Positions 35,169 through 44,267 of a DNA stretch of 64,000 bases are shown here, one piece after another. Position 1 is the stretch's first letter. Every line of letters begins with the position of its first letter. The DNA is from Gemmobacter aquarius (GTDB taxonomy: Bacteria; Pseudomonadota; Alphaproteobacteria; Rhodobacterales; Rhodobacteraceae). Below the pieces are notes generated by a model. It was not told the DNA's origin and ran no database searches. It saw only the letters and a program-made list of their open reading frames with translations. The position numbers were made by a program, and so were the translations under genes. The stretch spans positions 1,062,001 to 1,126,000 of the forward strand of contig NZ_CP028918.1 in assembly GCF_003060865.1 (NCBI RefSeq). The letters are read 5' to 3'.

Positions 35169-37118
35169 ATGCGTCCGTTTCTTCTTGCCCTGACGCTGAC
35201 CGTGCTGGCCCTGCTTGGGCCGCTGCCCGCCGCGGCCGAGACCGCTGCCGGGATTTTGGCGCGCCATGCGGCGGCGATCGAAAAGCCCTCGCGCCAGACC
35301 ATCGGGCCGGTGATTGCCGAGCTTGCGGGCAGCGGTGACGCGATGGCGGCGGCGGTGCTGCAGGCATGGGGCGACAAGCGTCTGGGGCTGCGAAAGGCGG
35401 ACGGGGCGTTCTTCATCATCGCAAAGACCGCCGATGGCTGGGCGCTGACGGCGCTGGACGGCGCAGATGCCGGGGCTGCGGCCAAGGGTGACATTTCCGA
35501 GTTGAAACCCAACGCCGGGGTGCGCGGGCTGATCGCTGCGGCCTTGGTGCAATTCACCCTGTCGGACCCTGACCGCGCCAAGCGGGCGGCGGCGCTCGAC
35601 TCGATTGCCAAAGACCCGAATGCCGAAGCGCTGGAGCCGTTGCGGGCGAGCGTTGCAGGCGAGGCGGATCCGCTGCTGCGGGCCCAGAAAGAGCGTCTGC
35701 TGGGGTTGCTGACCATCCGCTTCGGGGCGGACACTTCGGCGCGGGTTGCGGCGATCGACGGCTTCGGGAGCGATGCGGGGATCGATCTGCGCGGAGCGCT
35801 GAACCCATTGGTCGCCGTGACGCGCATCGCCTTTGCGGGCGAGGCCCCGGCGGGGGCCAATCTGGCGCGGTCGTTGCGGCCGGGGCGCGATCTGACCGAG
35901 GCCGAGGCCTATGATCTGTTGGTGTCGGCGGGCCTTGCACCGGCGCGTCTGACGCCAGCCGATGCGCGGGCGGCGCTGGTGACGCATCTGAAGGATGGGG
36001 CGGTGGCCGGTGTGCCGCTAGAGCAGTTGAACCGGCAAGAGGCCCGCGACCGCGCCTATAACGCGCTTGAAGCGGCAGGCCTTGTGCCGCCCGCCGCGAC
36101 CGATGCCGAGGTGACCGAGGCGGTCGCCAAGCACCGCTTCGCCGAAGTTTACGCCGAGCCTGACCCTGCGGTGACGGCTGCGGCTGCGGTGGCGCTGGGC
36201 CGGATCGGAACGAAGGTCGGCGCGATGCAGGCGGTCGATCTGGCGCTCGACGCGATGTCGCTGGCGTCGATCTATTTTCTTGCGGCCATCGGGCTTGCCA
36301 TCACCTTTGGCGTGATGCGGGTGATCAACATGGCGCATGGCGAGTTCATCATGATGGGCGCCTATACCGGCTACGCCGTGCAGCAATGGATCACGAATTA
36401 CACGCTGTCGATCATCGTGGCGCTGCCCTTGGCATTTGCGGTCACCTTTGCCGCCGGAGTGGCTATGGAGCGGCTGGTGATCCGGCATCTTTACAAACGC
36501 CCGCTTGAAACACTGCTTGCGACCTTCGGCATTTCCATTGCGCTCCAGCAACTGGCCAAGAACATCTTCGGCACGCAGGCGCGGCCCCTGACCTCGCCCG
36601 AATGGCTCGACGGGGCGCTTGTGTTCAACGACGTGGTGTCGATCAGTTACATCCGCATCGCGATCTTCGTGCTGGCGCTGCTCTTCTTGCTGTTCTTCCT
36701 GTGGCTGATGAAGCGCACGCGGCTGGGGCTCGAGGTGCGGGCGGTGACGCAGAACCCGTCGATGGCCGCATCGATGGGCATCAACCCGGACCGGATCAAC
36801 ATGCTGACCTTCGGCCTCGGGTCGGGCATTGCGGGCATCGCGGGGGTGGCCATCGGGCTATTCGCCAAGGTGACCTCGGAACTCGGGTCGGATTACATCG
36901 TGCAAAGCTTCATGACCGTGGTCGTGGGCGGGGTCGGCAACATCTGGGGCACGCTGGCGGGGGCGGCGCTGATCGGTGTGCTGCAAAAGGGGATCGAGTG
37001 GTTCAACCCCTCGAACACGCTGGCCGCGCAGACCTACATGATTCTGTTCATCATCCTGTTCATCCAGTTCCGTCCGCGCGGGATCATCGCCCTAAAGGGC
37101 CGTGCGGCGGGGGATTGA
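35169..37118 (+). CDS. urtB: Urea ABC transporter permease UrtB
   Basis: Long-form permease of 649 residues. A signal peptide (LALTLTVLALLGPLPAAAE) leads a helical periplasmic domain of about 320 residues, followed by a LivH-like membrane domain beginning near residue 355 (MQAVDLALDAMSLASIYFLA) with VMRVINMAHGEFIMMGAYTG and RPLETLLATFGISIALQQL. The domain layout is that of proteobacterial UrtB. urtA ends 73 bases upstream with a short C-rich gap. Confidence 0.93.
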   Translation: MRPFLLALTLTVLALLGPLPAAAETAAGILARHAAAIEKPSRQTIGPVIAELAGSGDAMAAAVLQAWGDKRLGLRKADGAFFIIAKTADGWALTALDGADAGAAAKGDISELKPNAGVRGLIAAALVQFTLSDPDRAKRAAALDSIAKDPNAEALEPLRASVAGEADPLLRAQKERLLGLLTIRFGADTSARVAAIDGFGSDAGIDLRGALNPLVAVTRIAFAGEAPAGANLARSLRPGRDLTEAEAYDLLVSAGLAPARLTPADARAALVTHLKDGAVAGVPLEQLNRQEARDRAYNALEAAGLVPPAATDAEVTEAVAKHRFAEVYAEPDPAVTAAAAVALGRIGTKVGAMQAVDLALDAMSLASIYFLAAIGLAITFGVMRVINMAHGEFIMMGAYTGYAVQQWITNYTLSIIVALPLAFAVTFAAGVAMERLVIRHLYKRPLETLLATFGISIALQQLAKNIFGTQARPLTSPEWLDGALVFNDVVSISYIRIAIFVLALLFLLFFLWLMKRTRLGLEVRAVTQNPSMAASMGINPDRINMLTFGLGSGIAGIAGVAIGLFAKVTSELGSDYIVQSFMTVVVGGVGNIWGTLAGAALIGVLQKGIEWFNPSNTLAAQTYMILFIILFIQFRPRGIIALKGRAAGD

Positions 37119-37132
37119 CCGGATGCCTGCGT

Positions 37133-37184
37133 CATTTTCTGTCTTCAAATATCCCGCGGGGGTCCGGGGGCGCGAAGCCCCCGC
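37133..37184. repeat. Dispersed GC-rich repeat, copy between urtB and urtC
   Basis: CATTTTCTGTC-TTC-AAATATCCC, then GCGGGGGTCC and the hairpin GCGGGGGC/GCCCCCGC-type arms (GGGGGCGCGAAGCCCCCGC). It shares the core with copies near 49263 and 53105. Confidence 0.8.
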
Positions 37185-37217
37185 TGCGACCATGGAACAA
37201 AGCGGAAAGGGTCTCGC

Positions 37218-38449
37218 ATGAGCCGCAGCTTTCTTGTCCGTAACCCTTCGGTGCTGTGGTTCATCCTGATCCTTGCCGTTTTCACGCTGGCGGTCACGCT
37301 GATGTCTGAAGCTTATGGTGTGGCTTTCGTCTCGACCTCTTTCGTCAAGACCTTGGGCAAGACGCTTTGCCTGTGTCTTGTCGCGCTCGCCATGGACCTG
37401 ATCTGGGGCTATGCGGGGATCCTTTCGCTGGGCCACATGGCGTTTTTTGCGCTGGGGGGCTACGGCTTGGGGATGTGGCTGATGTATGCCCGCACCGAAG
37501 AGATCGTGGTGGCAGCCTTGGCGCAAGACGTGCTGCCCGCCACGCCCGATGAGATACGCCAAGGCATCGCCACGCAGATTTTCGGGGTGGTGGGGGCGTC
37601 GGACCTGCCCGCGATCTGGGTCTTTGCCCATTCCTTCTGGTTGCAGATGGCGTTGGTGGTGCTGGTGCCCGGCGTCTTGGCGCTGGCCTTCGGCTGGCTG
37701 GCCTTCCGCGCCCGCGTGACGGGGGTGTATCTGTCGATCCTGACGCAGGCGATGACGCTGGCGCTGGCGCTTTACCTTTTCCAGAACGACTCGGGGCTAC
37801 GCGGCAACAACGGGCTGTCGGGGTTGCAGAACCTGCCGGGACTGGCCGAGGTGTCGCAGGACCGGCTGTCGGTCTGGTTCTTCTGGGCCTCGGCTTTTGC
37901 CTTGGGGCTGGGCTATCTGCTGGTCGCCTGGGTGGTGTCGGGCAAGTTCGGCAGCGTGATCCGCGCGATCCGCGATGACGAGCAGCGCGTGCGGTTCCTT
38001 GGCTATTCGGTCGAGGGTTACAAGCTCTTTGTCTTTACCCTGACGGCGGTGATCGCCGCACTTGCGGGGGCGCTGTACTATCCGCAGGCGGGGATCATCA
38101 ATCCGGCGGAGCTTGCGCCCATCGCGTCGATCTATCTGGCGGTCTGGGTGGCGATCGGCGGGCGGGGCCGGCTTTACGGGGCGGTGATAGGGGCGGCTTT
38201 CGTGTCGATCGTGTCGAGCTGGTTCACGGGGGGCGGGTGCCCGACGTGCCCTTGGGGTTCTATACGGTGCAATGGGTGGATTGGTGGTCGGTGGTGTTGG
38301 GGCTGTCCTTTGTTCTGGTCACGCTCTTCGCGCCAAAGGGTATCGGCGGGTTGTTCGATCTGTGGCAGGGGCTTCGCAGCCCTGACCGCAAGGGTGCGGC
38401 GCTTGGCCCCGAGGACGGGGCGCTGATGGAGAAGGAGGCGCAGCGATGA
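37218..38449 (+). CDS. urtC: Urea ABC transporter permease UrtC, with an apparent frameshift
   Basis: LivM-like permease. The zero frame runs from 37218 with LWGYAGILSLGHMAFFALGG, then VTGVYLSILTQAMTLALALY, GNNGLSGLQNLPG and GRGRLYGAVIGAAFVSIVSS. After the codons for SSWFTGG the frame leaves the family and continues as a Cys/Trp/Arg-rich tail to 38426. The expected C-terminus (VPDVPLGFYTVQWVDWW... LFAPKGIGGLFDLW) is in the -1 frame and ends at 38449 in an ATGA overlap with urtD. The switch falls at G GGG GGC (38228-38234) in zero-frame codons. One missing G, a sequencing error in a homopolymer or programmed slippage would each explain it. Reconstructed length is about 410 residues. Confidence 0.85.
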
Positions 38450-39189
38450 GCGCGCTTCTGGAAGTGTCGGGCGTATCGGTCAGTTTCGACGGGTTCCGCG
38501 CGATCAACAACCTGTCGTTCAACATCGGCCCTGCCGAGTTGCGCGCGATCATCGGGCCGAACGGGGCGGGCAAGACGACCTTCATGGATATCGTGACCGG
38601 CAAGACGCGGCCGGACAGTGGCAGCGTGACCTTTGGCGAGCGGTCGGTGTCGCTTTTGTCGATGACCGAAGCGCAGATCGCCCGTGCCGGTGTCGGGCGC
38701 AAGTTCCAGCGCCCCACGGTGTTCGAGGACCAGACGGTGCATGAAAACCTGATCATGGCGCTCAAGGCACGGCGCAGCCCTTGGCGCGTTCTGATGTGGC
38801 GCGAAGGGGTGGCGGACCGCGAAAAGGTGGCGGCGCTGGCCGGTGAGGTGGGCTTGTCGGATGCGCTGCCGCGCAAGGCGGGGGAATTGTCGCACGGGCA
38901 GAAGCAATGGCTGGAAATCGCGATGCTGCTGGCGCAGGAGCCGCGGCTGTTGCTGGTGGATGAGCCGGCTGCGGGGATGACGCTGGCCGAGCGCGAGCAT
39001 ACGACAAAGCTGCTGGTCGAGATGGCCAAGACGCGGGCCGTGGTGGTGGTCGAGCATGATATGGAATTCGTGCGGCGGCTGGAGTGCAAGGTGACGGTTC
39101 TGCACGAGGGCGCGGTTCTGGCGGAAGGGTCTTTGGACCATGTGACGAAGAACCAACAGGTGATCGAAGTCTATCTGGGGCGCGGTTAG
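38446..39189 (+). CDS. urtD: Urea ABC transporter ATP-binding protein UrtD
   Basis: ATPase of 247 residues of the LivG type. Walker A GPNGAGKTTFMDIVTGKTRP, the UrtD-typical GRKFQRPTVFEDQTVHENL, signature LSHGQKQWLEIAM and Walker B LLLVDEPAAGM are present, followed by VVEHDMEFVRRL. The ATG overlaps the -1-frame stop of urtC. urtE starts 12 bases after the stop. Confidence 0.95.
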   Translation: MSALLEVSGVSVSFDGFRAINNLSFNIGPAELRAIIGPNGAGKTTFMDIVTGKTRPDSGSVTFGERSVSLLSMTEAQIARAGVGRKFQRPTVFEDQTVHENLIMALKARRSPWRVLMWREGVADREKVAALAGEVGLSDALPRKAGELSHGQKQWLEIAMLLAQEPRLLLVDEPAAGMTLAEREHTTKLLVEMAKTRAVVVVEHDMEFVRRLECKVTVLHEGAVLAEGSLDHVTKNQQVIEVYLGRG

Positions 39190-39201
39190 GGAGCGGGGCT
39201 G

Positions 39202-39897
39202 ATGCTGGAAACCAAGGGTCTGACGCTGCATTACGGGGGGTCGCAGATCCTTTATGGCATCGACATGGTGGCGCGGGCGGGCGAGGTCACCTGCGTGATG
39301 GGTACCAACGGGGTGGGCAAGACAAGCCTGTTGAAAGCGCTGGCGGGGACGCATCTGCGCTCGGGCGGGGTTGTGACGCTGGGGGGCGAGGATGTGCCAC
39401 GGGTGCCGCCGCAGGGCATGGCCAAGCGCGGGTTGGCGGTGGTGCCGCAGGGGCGGATGATCTTTCCCTTGCTGACGGTGAAAGAGAACATGGAGACGGC
39501 TTTCGCCCTGTTGCCGAAGGCCGAGCACCGGATACCGGACGAGATCTACGATCTGTTTCCGGTCTTGAAGGACATGGGCCACCGGCGCGGGGGCGATCTT
39601 TCGGGCGGGCAGCAACAGCAACTGGCCATCGCGCGGGCTATGATCATGCGCCCGCGCGTGTTGCTGCTGGACGAGCCGACCGAAGGCATCCAGCCCAACA
39701 TAATCCAGCAGATCGGGCGGGTGATTTCCTATCTGCGCGGCAAGGGCGACATGGCGATCGTGCTGGTCGAGCAGTATTTCGATTTCGCCTATGGCTTGGC
39801 GGACAGTTTTTACGTGCTTAAACGCGGGCAGGTCGCGCTTTCGGGAACCAAGGCCGAATTGTCGCAGGATGTGCTGCGGCAGACTGTTTCGGTCTGA
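39202..39897 (+). CDS. urtE: Urea ABC transporter ATP-binding protein UrtE
   Basis: ATPase of 231 residues of the LivF type, with Walker [17 protein letters not shown], the Q-loop region [20 protein letters not shown], signature [15 protein letters not shown], Walker [15 protein letters not shown] and [13 protein letters not shown]. It completes the urtABCDE operon. A hairpin (GGGGGGC-TATCC-GCCCCCC) 11 bases after the stop probably terminates transcription. Confidence 0.95.
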   Translation: MLETKGLTLHYGGSQILYGIDMVARAGEVTCVMGTNGVGKTSLLKALAGTHLRSGGVVTLGGEDVPRVPPQGMAKRGLAVVPQGRMIFPLLTVKENMETAFALLPKAEHRIPDEIYDLFPVLKDMGHRRGGDLSGGQQQQLAIARAMIMRPRVLLLDEPTEGIQPNIIQQIGRVISYLRGKGDMAIVLVEQYFDFAYGLADSFYVLKRGQVALSGTKAELSQDVLRQTVSV

Positions 39898-39908
39898 CGA
39901 AAAGAAAA

Positions 39909-39927
39909 GGGGGGCTATCCGCCCCCC
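39909..39927. terminator. Hairpin after urtE, likely terminator
   Basis: GGGGGGC (39909-39915), loop TATCC and GCCCCCC (39921-39927) form a 7-bp GC stem. No clear T-run follows on the plus strand, while the minus-strand side is followed by CTTTTCTTTT, so it may work better for minus-strand transcripts. Confidence 0.55.
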
Positions 39928-39929
39928 TC

Positions 39930-40074
39930 GCCGCGAAGCGCGGCGCACCCCCCGAGGATATTTCAGCCGAGAAGAAGCCGCAGGCAAATCTCGTGCCCTT
40001 CTTCTTGGTGCAAATATCCTCGGGGGAAGGCGCGGAACGCGCCGCAGGGGGGCAGACAGCCCCCCTGCGTCGGG
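39930..40074. repeat. Inverted pair of dispersed GC-rich repeats between urtE and cycA
   Basis: Copy 1 (minus sense) reads CCCCCCGAGGATATTT followed by AGCCGAGAAGAAG. Copy 2 (plus sense, about 40001-40070) reads CTTCTTCTTGGTGCAAATATC with CTCGGGGG, then a GC hairpin GGGGGGCAGACAGCCCCCC. The two copies form an interrupted inverted repeat of about 30 bases per arm. The GCAGACAGC hairpin also occurs in the copy at 61199. Confidence 0.75.
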
Positions 40075-40093
40075 CAACGGCGGCGGCCAAAAC

Positions 40094-40122
40094 AAAAGGG
40101 GCCGCACGGGGCGACCCCTTTT
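40094..40122 (-). terminator. Rho-independent terminator of cycA
   Basis: On the minus strand AAAAGGGGTCGC, loop CCCGT and GCGGCCCCTTTT form a 12-bp stem with one T-G pair, followed by GTTTT. It lies 19 bases downstream of the cycA stop. Confidence 0.88.
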
Positions 40123-40140
40123 GCAACGATCTGCTTGCGA

Positions 40141-40629
40141 TCAGTTGGTCGCTTCGCCCTCGGCCGGTGCAGCCTCGCCTTCGGCGGGGGCGGCGGCATC
40201 GGTCGCAGCCGGAGCCAAGGACACGAGGAAGGCTGCCACGTTGGCGGCATCTTCGGCCTTCTTGATCTTGAACATCATCTTGGACTTGGCTTTCTTGTCA
40301 CCGGTCTTTTCGACGAGGAACTTGGTCGGGTCCTGCACGTAGACCGCGAGGTCTTCTTCGGTCCAGACATAGCCGGTTCCGTTCAGCTCGAGGATGCCTT
40401 CGCCGTATTTGAACTCGGGGTACGAACCTGCAACGCGGCCTACGACGGCGTAGAGGTTCGGGCCGGTCTTGGCGTTCTTGCCAGCCAGCACGTTGCCATC
40501 GGGATCGACCACGGCGTGGCAGGTCTGGCACTGGTTGAAGACTTTCTTGCCTGCTTCGGCGTCACCCGCGGCGAAGGCCGGAACGGCTGCCACGGCGGCA
40601 AAGGCAAGAGCGGTCAGGGTCAGTTTCAT
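40141..40629 (-). CDS. cycA: Cytochrome c2
   Basis: Soluble periplasmic c-type cytochrome that shuttles electrons between the cytochrome bc1 complex and the photosynthetic reaction centre. The signal peptide MKLTLTALAFAAVAAVPAFA is followed by mature GDAEAGKKVFNQCQTCHAVV, with heme motif C34-x2-C37-H38. KTGPNLYAVVGRVAG, YVQDPTKFLVEKTGDKKAKS and the axial methionine in KSKMMFKIKK are conserved with Rhodobacter cytochrome c2. Unusually, the 162-residue protein ends with an Ala/Pro/Glu tail containing two copies of APAEGEA. The start follows GGGAGGAC. It is the last minus-strand gene of the cluster and ends in a strong terminator. Confidence 0.9.
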   Translation of the reverse strand: MKLTLTALAFAAVAAVPAFAAGDAEAGKKVFNQCQTCHAVVDPDGNVLAGKNAKTGPNLYAVVGRVAGSYPEFKYGEGILELNGTGYVWTEEDLAVYVQDPTKFLVEKTGDKKAKSKMMFKIKKAEDAANVAAFLVSLAPAATDAAAPAEGEAAPAEGEATN

Positions 40630-40657
40630 CGGGTCGTCCTCCCAAGGGAATTTTGTA

Positions 40658-40693
40658 GACTGTATACTGGTGCATTCAGTCGCGATGACAAGA
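40658..40693 (-). promoter_or_regulatory. Candidate cycA promoter
   Basis: On the minus strand, TTGTCA is followed after 17 bases by AGTATA, roughly 30 bases before the GGGAGGA ribosome site of cycA. The call is by eye; cycA may also be read from hemA. Confidence 0.35.
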
Positions 40694-40751
40694 CTTCGTG
40701 ACCGCAACTTTGGCGAAAATTTCGGCGGTATCCAGCCCCTTTTTGGTCTTT

Positions 40752-41963
40752 TCAGGCGACGGCGTGGCTGACCGCGCAACGTTGCCACAGCGAGGTGAGT
40801 GCGGTGACCAGATGGTCGATGTCGGCGTCGGAATGCAAGGGGCCGGGGGTGATACGCAGACGTTCGGTGCCCTTGGGGACGGTGGGGTAGTTGATCGGTT
40901 GGACGTAGATGCCCCAATCGTCCATCAGGATGTCGGAAATCATGCGACATTTGACCGGATCGCCGATCATCACCGGGATGATGTGGCTGGCGTTTTCCAG
41001 ATGCGGGATGCCTGCGCGGTCAAGGCGGGCGCGGAGTTTGGCGACGTTTGCGCGCTGGGCCATGCGTTCGGCATCCGACTGCTTGAGGTGGCGGATCGAG
41101 GCGGTGGCGGCGGCGGCCACGGCGGGGGGCAGGGCGGTGGTGAAGATGAAGCCTGACGCGAAGCTGCGGATGAAATCGCACAGGGCGGCCGAGCCGGTGA
41201 TGTAGCCGCCGACCACGCCGAAGGCTTTGCCCAGCGTGCCTTCGATCAGGCTGATGCGGTGGGCGAGGCCCAACTCTTCCGACACGCCGCCGCCGCGGGG
41301 GCCATACATGCCGACTGCGTGCACCTCGTCGATGTAGGACAGCGCGCCATGGGCTTCGCAGACCTCGACGATTTCACGGATGGGGGCGATGTCGCCATCC
41401 ATCGAATAGACCGATTCGAAGGCGACGATCTTGGGGCGGTCACCGACGGCATGCAGTTTGCGGTCGAGGTCGCGCCAGTCGTTGTGCTTCCACAGCACCT
41501 TGTCGGCGCGGGAATGGCGGATGCCTTCGATCATGCTGGCGTGGTTTTTCTCGTCCGACAGGATCACGGCATTGGGGATTTTCGAGCCGAGGGTTGAAAG
41601 AGCGGCCCAGTTCGAGACGTAGCCGGAGGTGAACAGCAACGCCGCTTCCTTGGCGTGCAGGTCGGCGAGTTCACGCTCCAGGATCAGGTGGTGGTGGTTG
41701 GTGCCCGAGATGTTGCGCGTGCCGCCCGCACCCGTGCCGCAGGTTTCGACCGCGTCGACCATGGCTTTGACGACCGTGCCGTTCTGGCCCATGCCGAGGT
41801 AATCGTTCGAGCACCAGACGGTGACTTCGCGCAATTCGCCGTTCTTGTGGTTTCCGGCGCGGGGGAACGATCCGCAGCGGCGCTCCATTTCCGCGAAGAC
41901 GCGGTAATTGCCTTCGGCCTTGAGGGCGTCGAGTTGGCTGCTGAAAAGGGCGTCGAAATCCAT
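40752..41963 (-). CDS. hemA: 5-Aminolevulinate synthase HemA
   Basis: PLP enzyme condensing glycine and succinyl-CoA to 5-aminolevulinate, the first step of heme, bacteriochlorophyll and corrin synthesis in alphaproteobacteria. The 403-residue sequence has the family start [62 protein letters not shown] and the PLP lysine in [14 protein letters not shown]. It starts two bases after the puhE stop, so it is carried by the bch-puh superoperon, and it supplies precursor to both halves of this window. Confidence 0.96.
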   Translation of the reverse strand: MDFDALFSSQLDALKAEGNYRVFAEMERRCGSFPRAGNHKNGELREVTVWCSNDYLGMGQNGTVVKAMVDAVETCGTGAGGTRNISGTNHHHLILERELADLHAKEAALLFTSGYVSNWAALSTLGSKIPNAVILSDEKNHASMIEGIRHSRADKVLWKHNDWRDLDRKLHAVGDRPKIVAFESVYSMDGDIAPIREIVEVCEAHGALSYIDEVHAVGMYGPRGGGVSEELGLAHRISLIEGTLGKAFGVVGGYITGSAALCDFIRSFASGFIFTTALPPAVAAAATASIRHLKQSDAERMAQRANVAKLRARLDRAGIPHLENASHIIPVMIGDPVKCRMISDILMDDWGIYVQPINYPTVPKGTERLRITPGPLHSDADIDHLVTALTSLWQRCAVSHAVA

Positions 41964-41964
41964 G

Positions 41965-42777
41965 TCAGTGCTTTCTGGTCAGGGCCGGGTCTGTGATCGG
42001 CTTTGTTACAGGCGGCGCGGGGATCATCCAGCGCCAGAGTTTCTGGTCGGGGAGGGGAAGGACCATGAACCAATGCTCGAGAAGGGCGAGCAGGCTCAGG
42101 GCGGAAAGGAGGGTGAAGCCGACGAGGTGGCCGGGGGTTGGCGCGTTCCAGGCGCGTTCGATGAAGCAGGCGACCGCAAAGGTCAGGGCCGAGACCCAGA
42201 TCGGGAAGGCGGCGTTCATCGGCGCGCGGCGGAAGTGGCTGGGCAGATGCGCCAGCGTTTGCGGCAGGAATTCGGTATGGATGCGCGGCACGCCGAAGAA
42301 CAGGTTCAGCTTGGCCGAGATGCGGGCGAAGAACAGGATCACAAAGGTCCAGAGGCCGAAGATGTTGGTGTGGCCTTCGGTCACGACCGCCATTGCGCCC
42401 ATGGTGCCCATGAGCAGCAGTTCGTGCCACGCGATGGTGCCGCAGGCGCGCAGGAAGCGGTTGGCAGTGGTCGCATCGGGCGGGCAGGGCGTGGTGTTGG
42501 GGCCTGCGATGATGCCCGACAGGAAGGCAAGCTCGATCCATGCCCAGATGGCGAGGGCCGAAAGAAAGCCGAGATAGGCGCCGGTTGCGGTGTCGTCATC
42601 CAGTACGTTGACGAAGACGACAGCGCCGCCGACGACCAAGGGCAGGCCAAGGATCACCGACCACAGATGCGCGTCGCGGCCCTGATGGTCGGCGCGTTTG
42701 ACGCGCCAGATGATGATGCCGGTAGAGAACCACCACAAAAACAGCGCGGACAGGGCGGCAAGCCATGGGTTGTTCAT
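41965..42777 (-). CDS. puhE: Photosynthetic complex assembly protein PuhE
   Basis: Integral membrane protein of 270 residues of the PuhE/DUF3623 family, with about seven hydrophobic segments. In Rhodobacter capsulatus PuhE affects reaction-centre assembly and bacteriochlorophyll production. Conserved features are the N-terminal [60 protein letters not shown] and [12 protein letters not shown]. The ATG at 42777 is chosen over an upstream start whose extension is Arg/Pro-rich. It lies 96 bases after acsF, with a G-rich ribosome site on the minus strand. Confidence 0.9.
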   Translation of the reverse strand: MNNPWLAALSALFLWWFSTGIIIWRVKRADHQGRDAHLWSVILGLPLVVGGAVVFVNVLDDDTATGAYLGFLSALAIWAWIELAFLSGIIAGPNTTPCPPDATTANRFLRACGTIAWHELLLMGTMGAMAVVTEGHTNIFGLWTFVILFFARISAKLNLFFGVPRIHTEFLPQTLAHLPSHFRRAPMNAAFPIWVSALTFAVACFIERAWNAPTPGHLVGFTLLSALSLLALLEHWFMVLPLPDQKLWRWMIPAPPVTKPITDPALTRKH

Positions 42778-42873
42778 ACGCGGCCCCCCCGTAAGGGGAG
42801 CCGCGCAGGGCGGTGGGACGCGCCCATCCCTCCGCCGCAATCACCGTTTGCACGGCGATATGATGGTCACTGG

Positions 42874-43968
42874 TCAATAGGTCGGCTCCATCCGGACGGA
42901 TGCCGGAGGTGTCGTCTTGATGACCGGGATCAGATAGAGACCGGCAAAGGCCAGCAGGGCGCGGGCAGTTGCGGTTTTGTGTGAAAGCCAGCCCGTCAGG
43001 CCGCCCTTTTTCTTGGCTTTGTCCATGTCGCGCATGGCGGCGTCCATCGCCCGCAGGCCCGGAAGCCAGCGCGGGTGTTTGATGTCCAACTCGACCGGAA
43101 ACACCTGCCGCGCGATTTCCGAGGTGATGCGGTAGACCTCTTGGTCATACCAGTCGATGTCGACACCGAGGTGGTGGTGGAAATCGACCCGTGCGTGATC
43201 GCGCACCCACATCGTGGAATAGACCGCCGTAAGGAAGAAGCGGATCCACAGCTTGTTGGCAAAGCTGGTGGTCAGTTTCGGGTCGGTCCGCATCAGCAGG
43301 GCAAAGGCCTCGCCATGGCTGAACTCGTCGTTGCACCATTCCTTGAACCATTTGAAAATGGGGTGGAAGCGGTGCTCGGGGTGCCGTTCCAGATGGCGGA
43401 AGATGGTAATGTAGCGGGCGTAGCCGATCTTTTCCGACAGGTAGGTGGCGTAGTAGATGAATTTGGGCCGGAAGTAGGTGTATTTCTTGGCCTTGGTCAG
43501 AAACCCGAGGTTCACCGCAACACCCGCTTCGCGCAGCGCGTCGTTGATGAAACCGGCGTGGCGGGCTTCATCGCGTGACATGTAGCTGAAGAGTTCGCAG
43601 ATGTCGGGGTTGGTGCCGCGGCGCTTCATTTCCTTGTAAAGCACGCAGCCCGAGAATTCGGCCGTGCAGGACGACACCAGAAAGTCGATGAATTCCACGC
43701 GCAGAGCGGGGTCCATGCCTTTCCAGTCGACCGTGTCCCAATCGGCATTCTTCTTGAAATGGCCCTTGTTCGGGTCGGATTTCATCTGTGCCAGCAGGGC
43801 ATCCCAATCGGCGCGGACGGGGGTGACATCGACGCGGTCCATCTCGTCGAAATCGGTGGTGTAGAAGCGCGGGTTGAGAAGGGTGGTTTCGGTCGCCATC
43901 GCCGTGGTGTCGAAGGCACCCTGCATTTCGGAATGCAGTTCGTCGTGGGTGGTTGCGTGAACGTTCAT
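42874..43968 (-). CDS. acsF: Aerobic Mg-protoporphyrin IX monomethyl ester cyclase AcsF
   Basis: Di-iron enzyme forming the isocyclic ring E of bacteriochlorophyll with molecular oxygen. The diiron ligands are in EFSGCVLYKEMKRRG, SRDEARHAGFINDALREAG and CNDEFSHGEAFALL, and the sequence begins (after an N-terminal tail) TTLLNPRFYTTDFDEMDRVD. The start at 43968 overlaps the stop of the upstream small gene (ATGA) and gives 364 residues. The window also encodes BchE, the oxygen-independent alternative, so both cyclases are available. Confidence 0.95.
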   Translation of the reverse strand: MNVHATTHDELHSEMQGAFDTTAMATETTLLNPRFYTTDFDEMDRVDVTPVRADWDALLAQMKSDPNKGHFKKNADWDTVDWKGMDPALRVEFIDFLVSSCTAEFSGCVLYKEMKRRGTNPDICELFSYMSRDEARHAGFINDALREAGVAVNLGFLTKAKKYTYFRPKFIYYATYLSEKIGYARYITIFRHLERHPEHRFHPIFKWFKEWCNDEFSHGEAFALLMRTDPKLTTSFANKLWIRFFLTAVYSTMWVRDHARVDFHHHLGVDIDWYDQEVYRITSEIARQVFPVELDIKHPRWLPGLRAMDAAMRDMDKAKKKGGLTGWLSHKTATARALLAFAGLYLIPVIKTTPPASVRMEPTY

Positions 43969-44267
43969 AGCGTCACCTCGTCCGAGAAGGAAAATTCGCA
44001 AAGCTCCATGAATTCCAGATCGCCCGTCAGGCGGGTCCAGAGGCGTTCGATGGCGCTTGCGCGGGTGATGGTGGCGGTGCGGTCTTCGACCACGACTTCG
44101 CCGTAAGCGGCCATGACCGGCGCGCCGTGGACGAGCACTTCGTCACCGGGGTGGACGACCGCGCCGTTGTTGAAACGGACATGGGCGTGCAGGGCTTCGA
44201 AGCGGTGGCTGATCTCGACGGTGCAGGGCACATCTTCGCGGGTTTTCGTGAACAGTGGCATGGTCAT
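43965..44267 (-). CDS. Conserved small protein of the puh-acsF operon
   Basis: Protein of 100 residues between puhC and acsF, with ATGA overlaps at both ends. There is no signal peptide or membrane segment. The sequence contains VEISHRFEALHAHVRFNNGA, VHPGDEVLVHGAPVMAAYGE and the C-terminal LWTRLTGDLEFMELCEFSFS. It resembles the roughly 100-residue unnamed ORFs at this place in other Rhodobacter-type photosynthesis clusters. The function is unknown; tight coupling to acsF suggests a role in the cyclase reaction or in reaction-centre assembly, which is inference. Confidence 0.7.
   Translation of the reverse strand: MTMPLFTKTREDVPCTVEISHRFEALHAHVRFNNGAVVHPGDEVLVHGAPVMAAYGEVVVEDRTATITRASAIERLWTRLTGDLEFMELCEFSFSDEVTL

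Noticed and set aside
38237..38449. Separate small gene after urtC
   Set aside because: Its sequence is the expected C-terminus of UrtC in the -1 frame, so it is the 3' part of urtC and not an independent gene.
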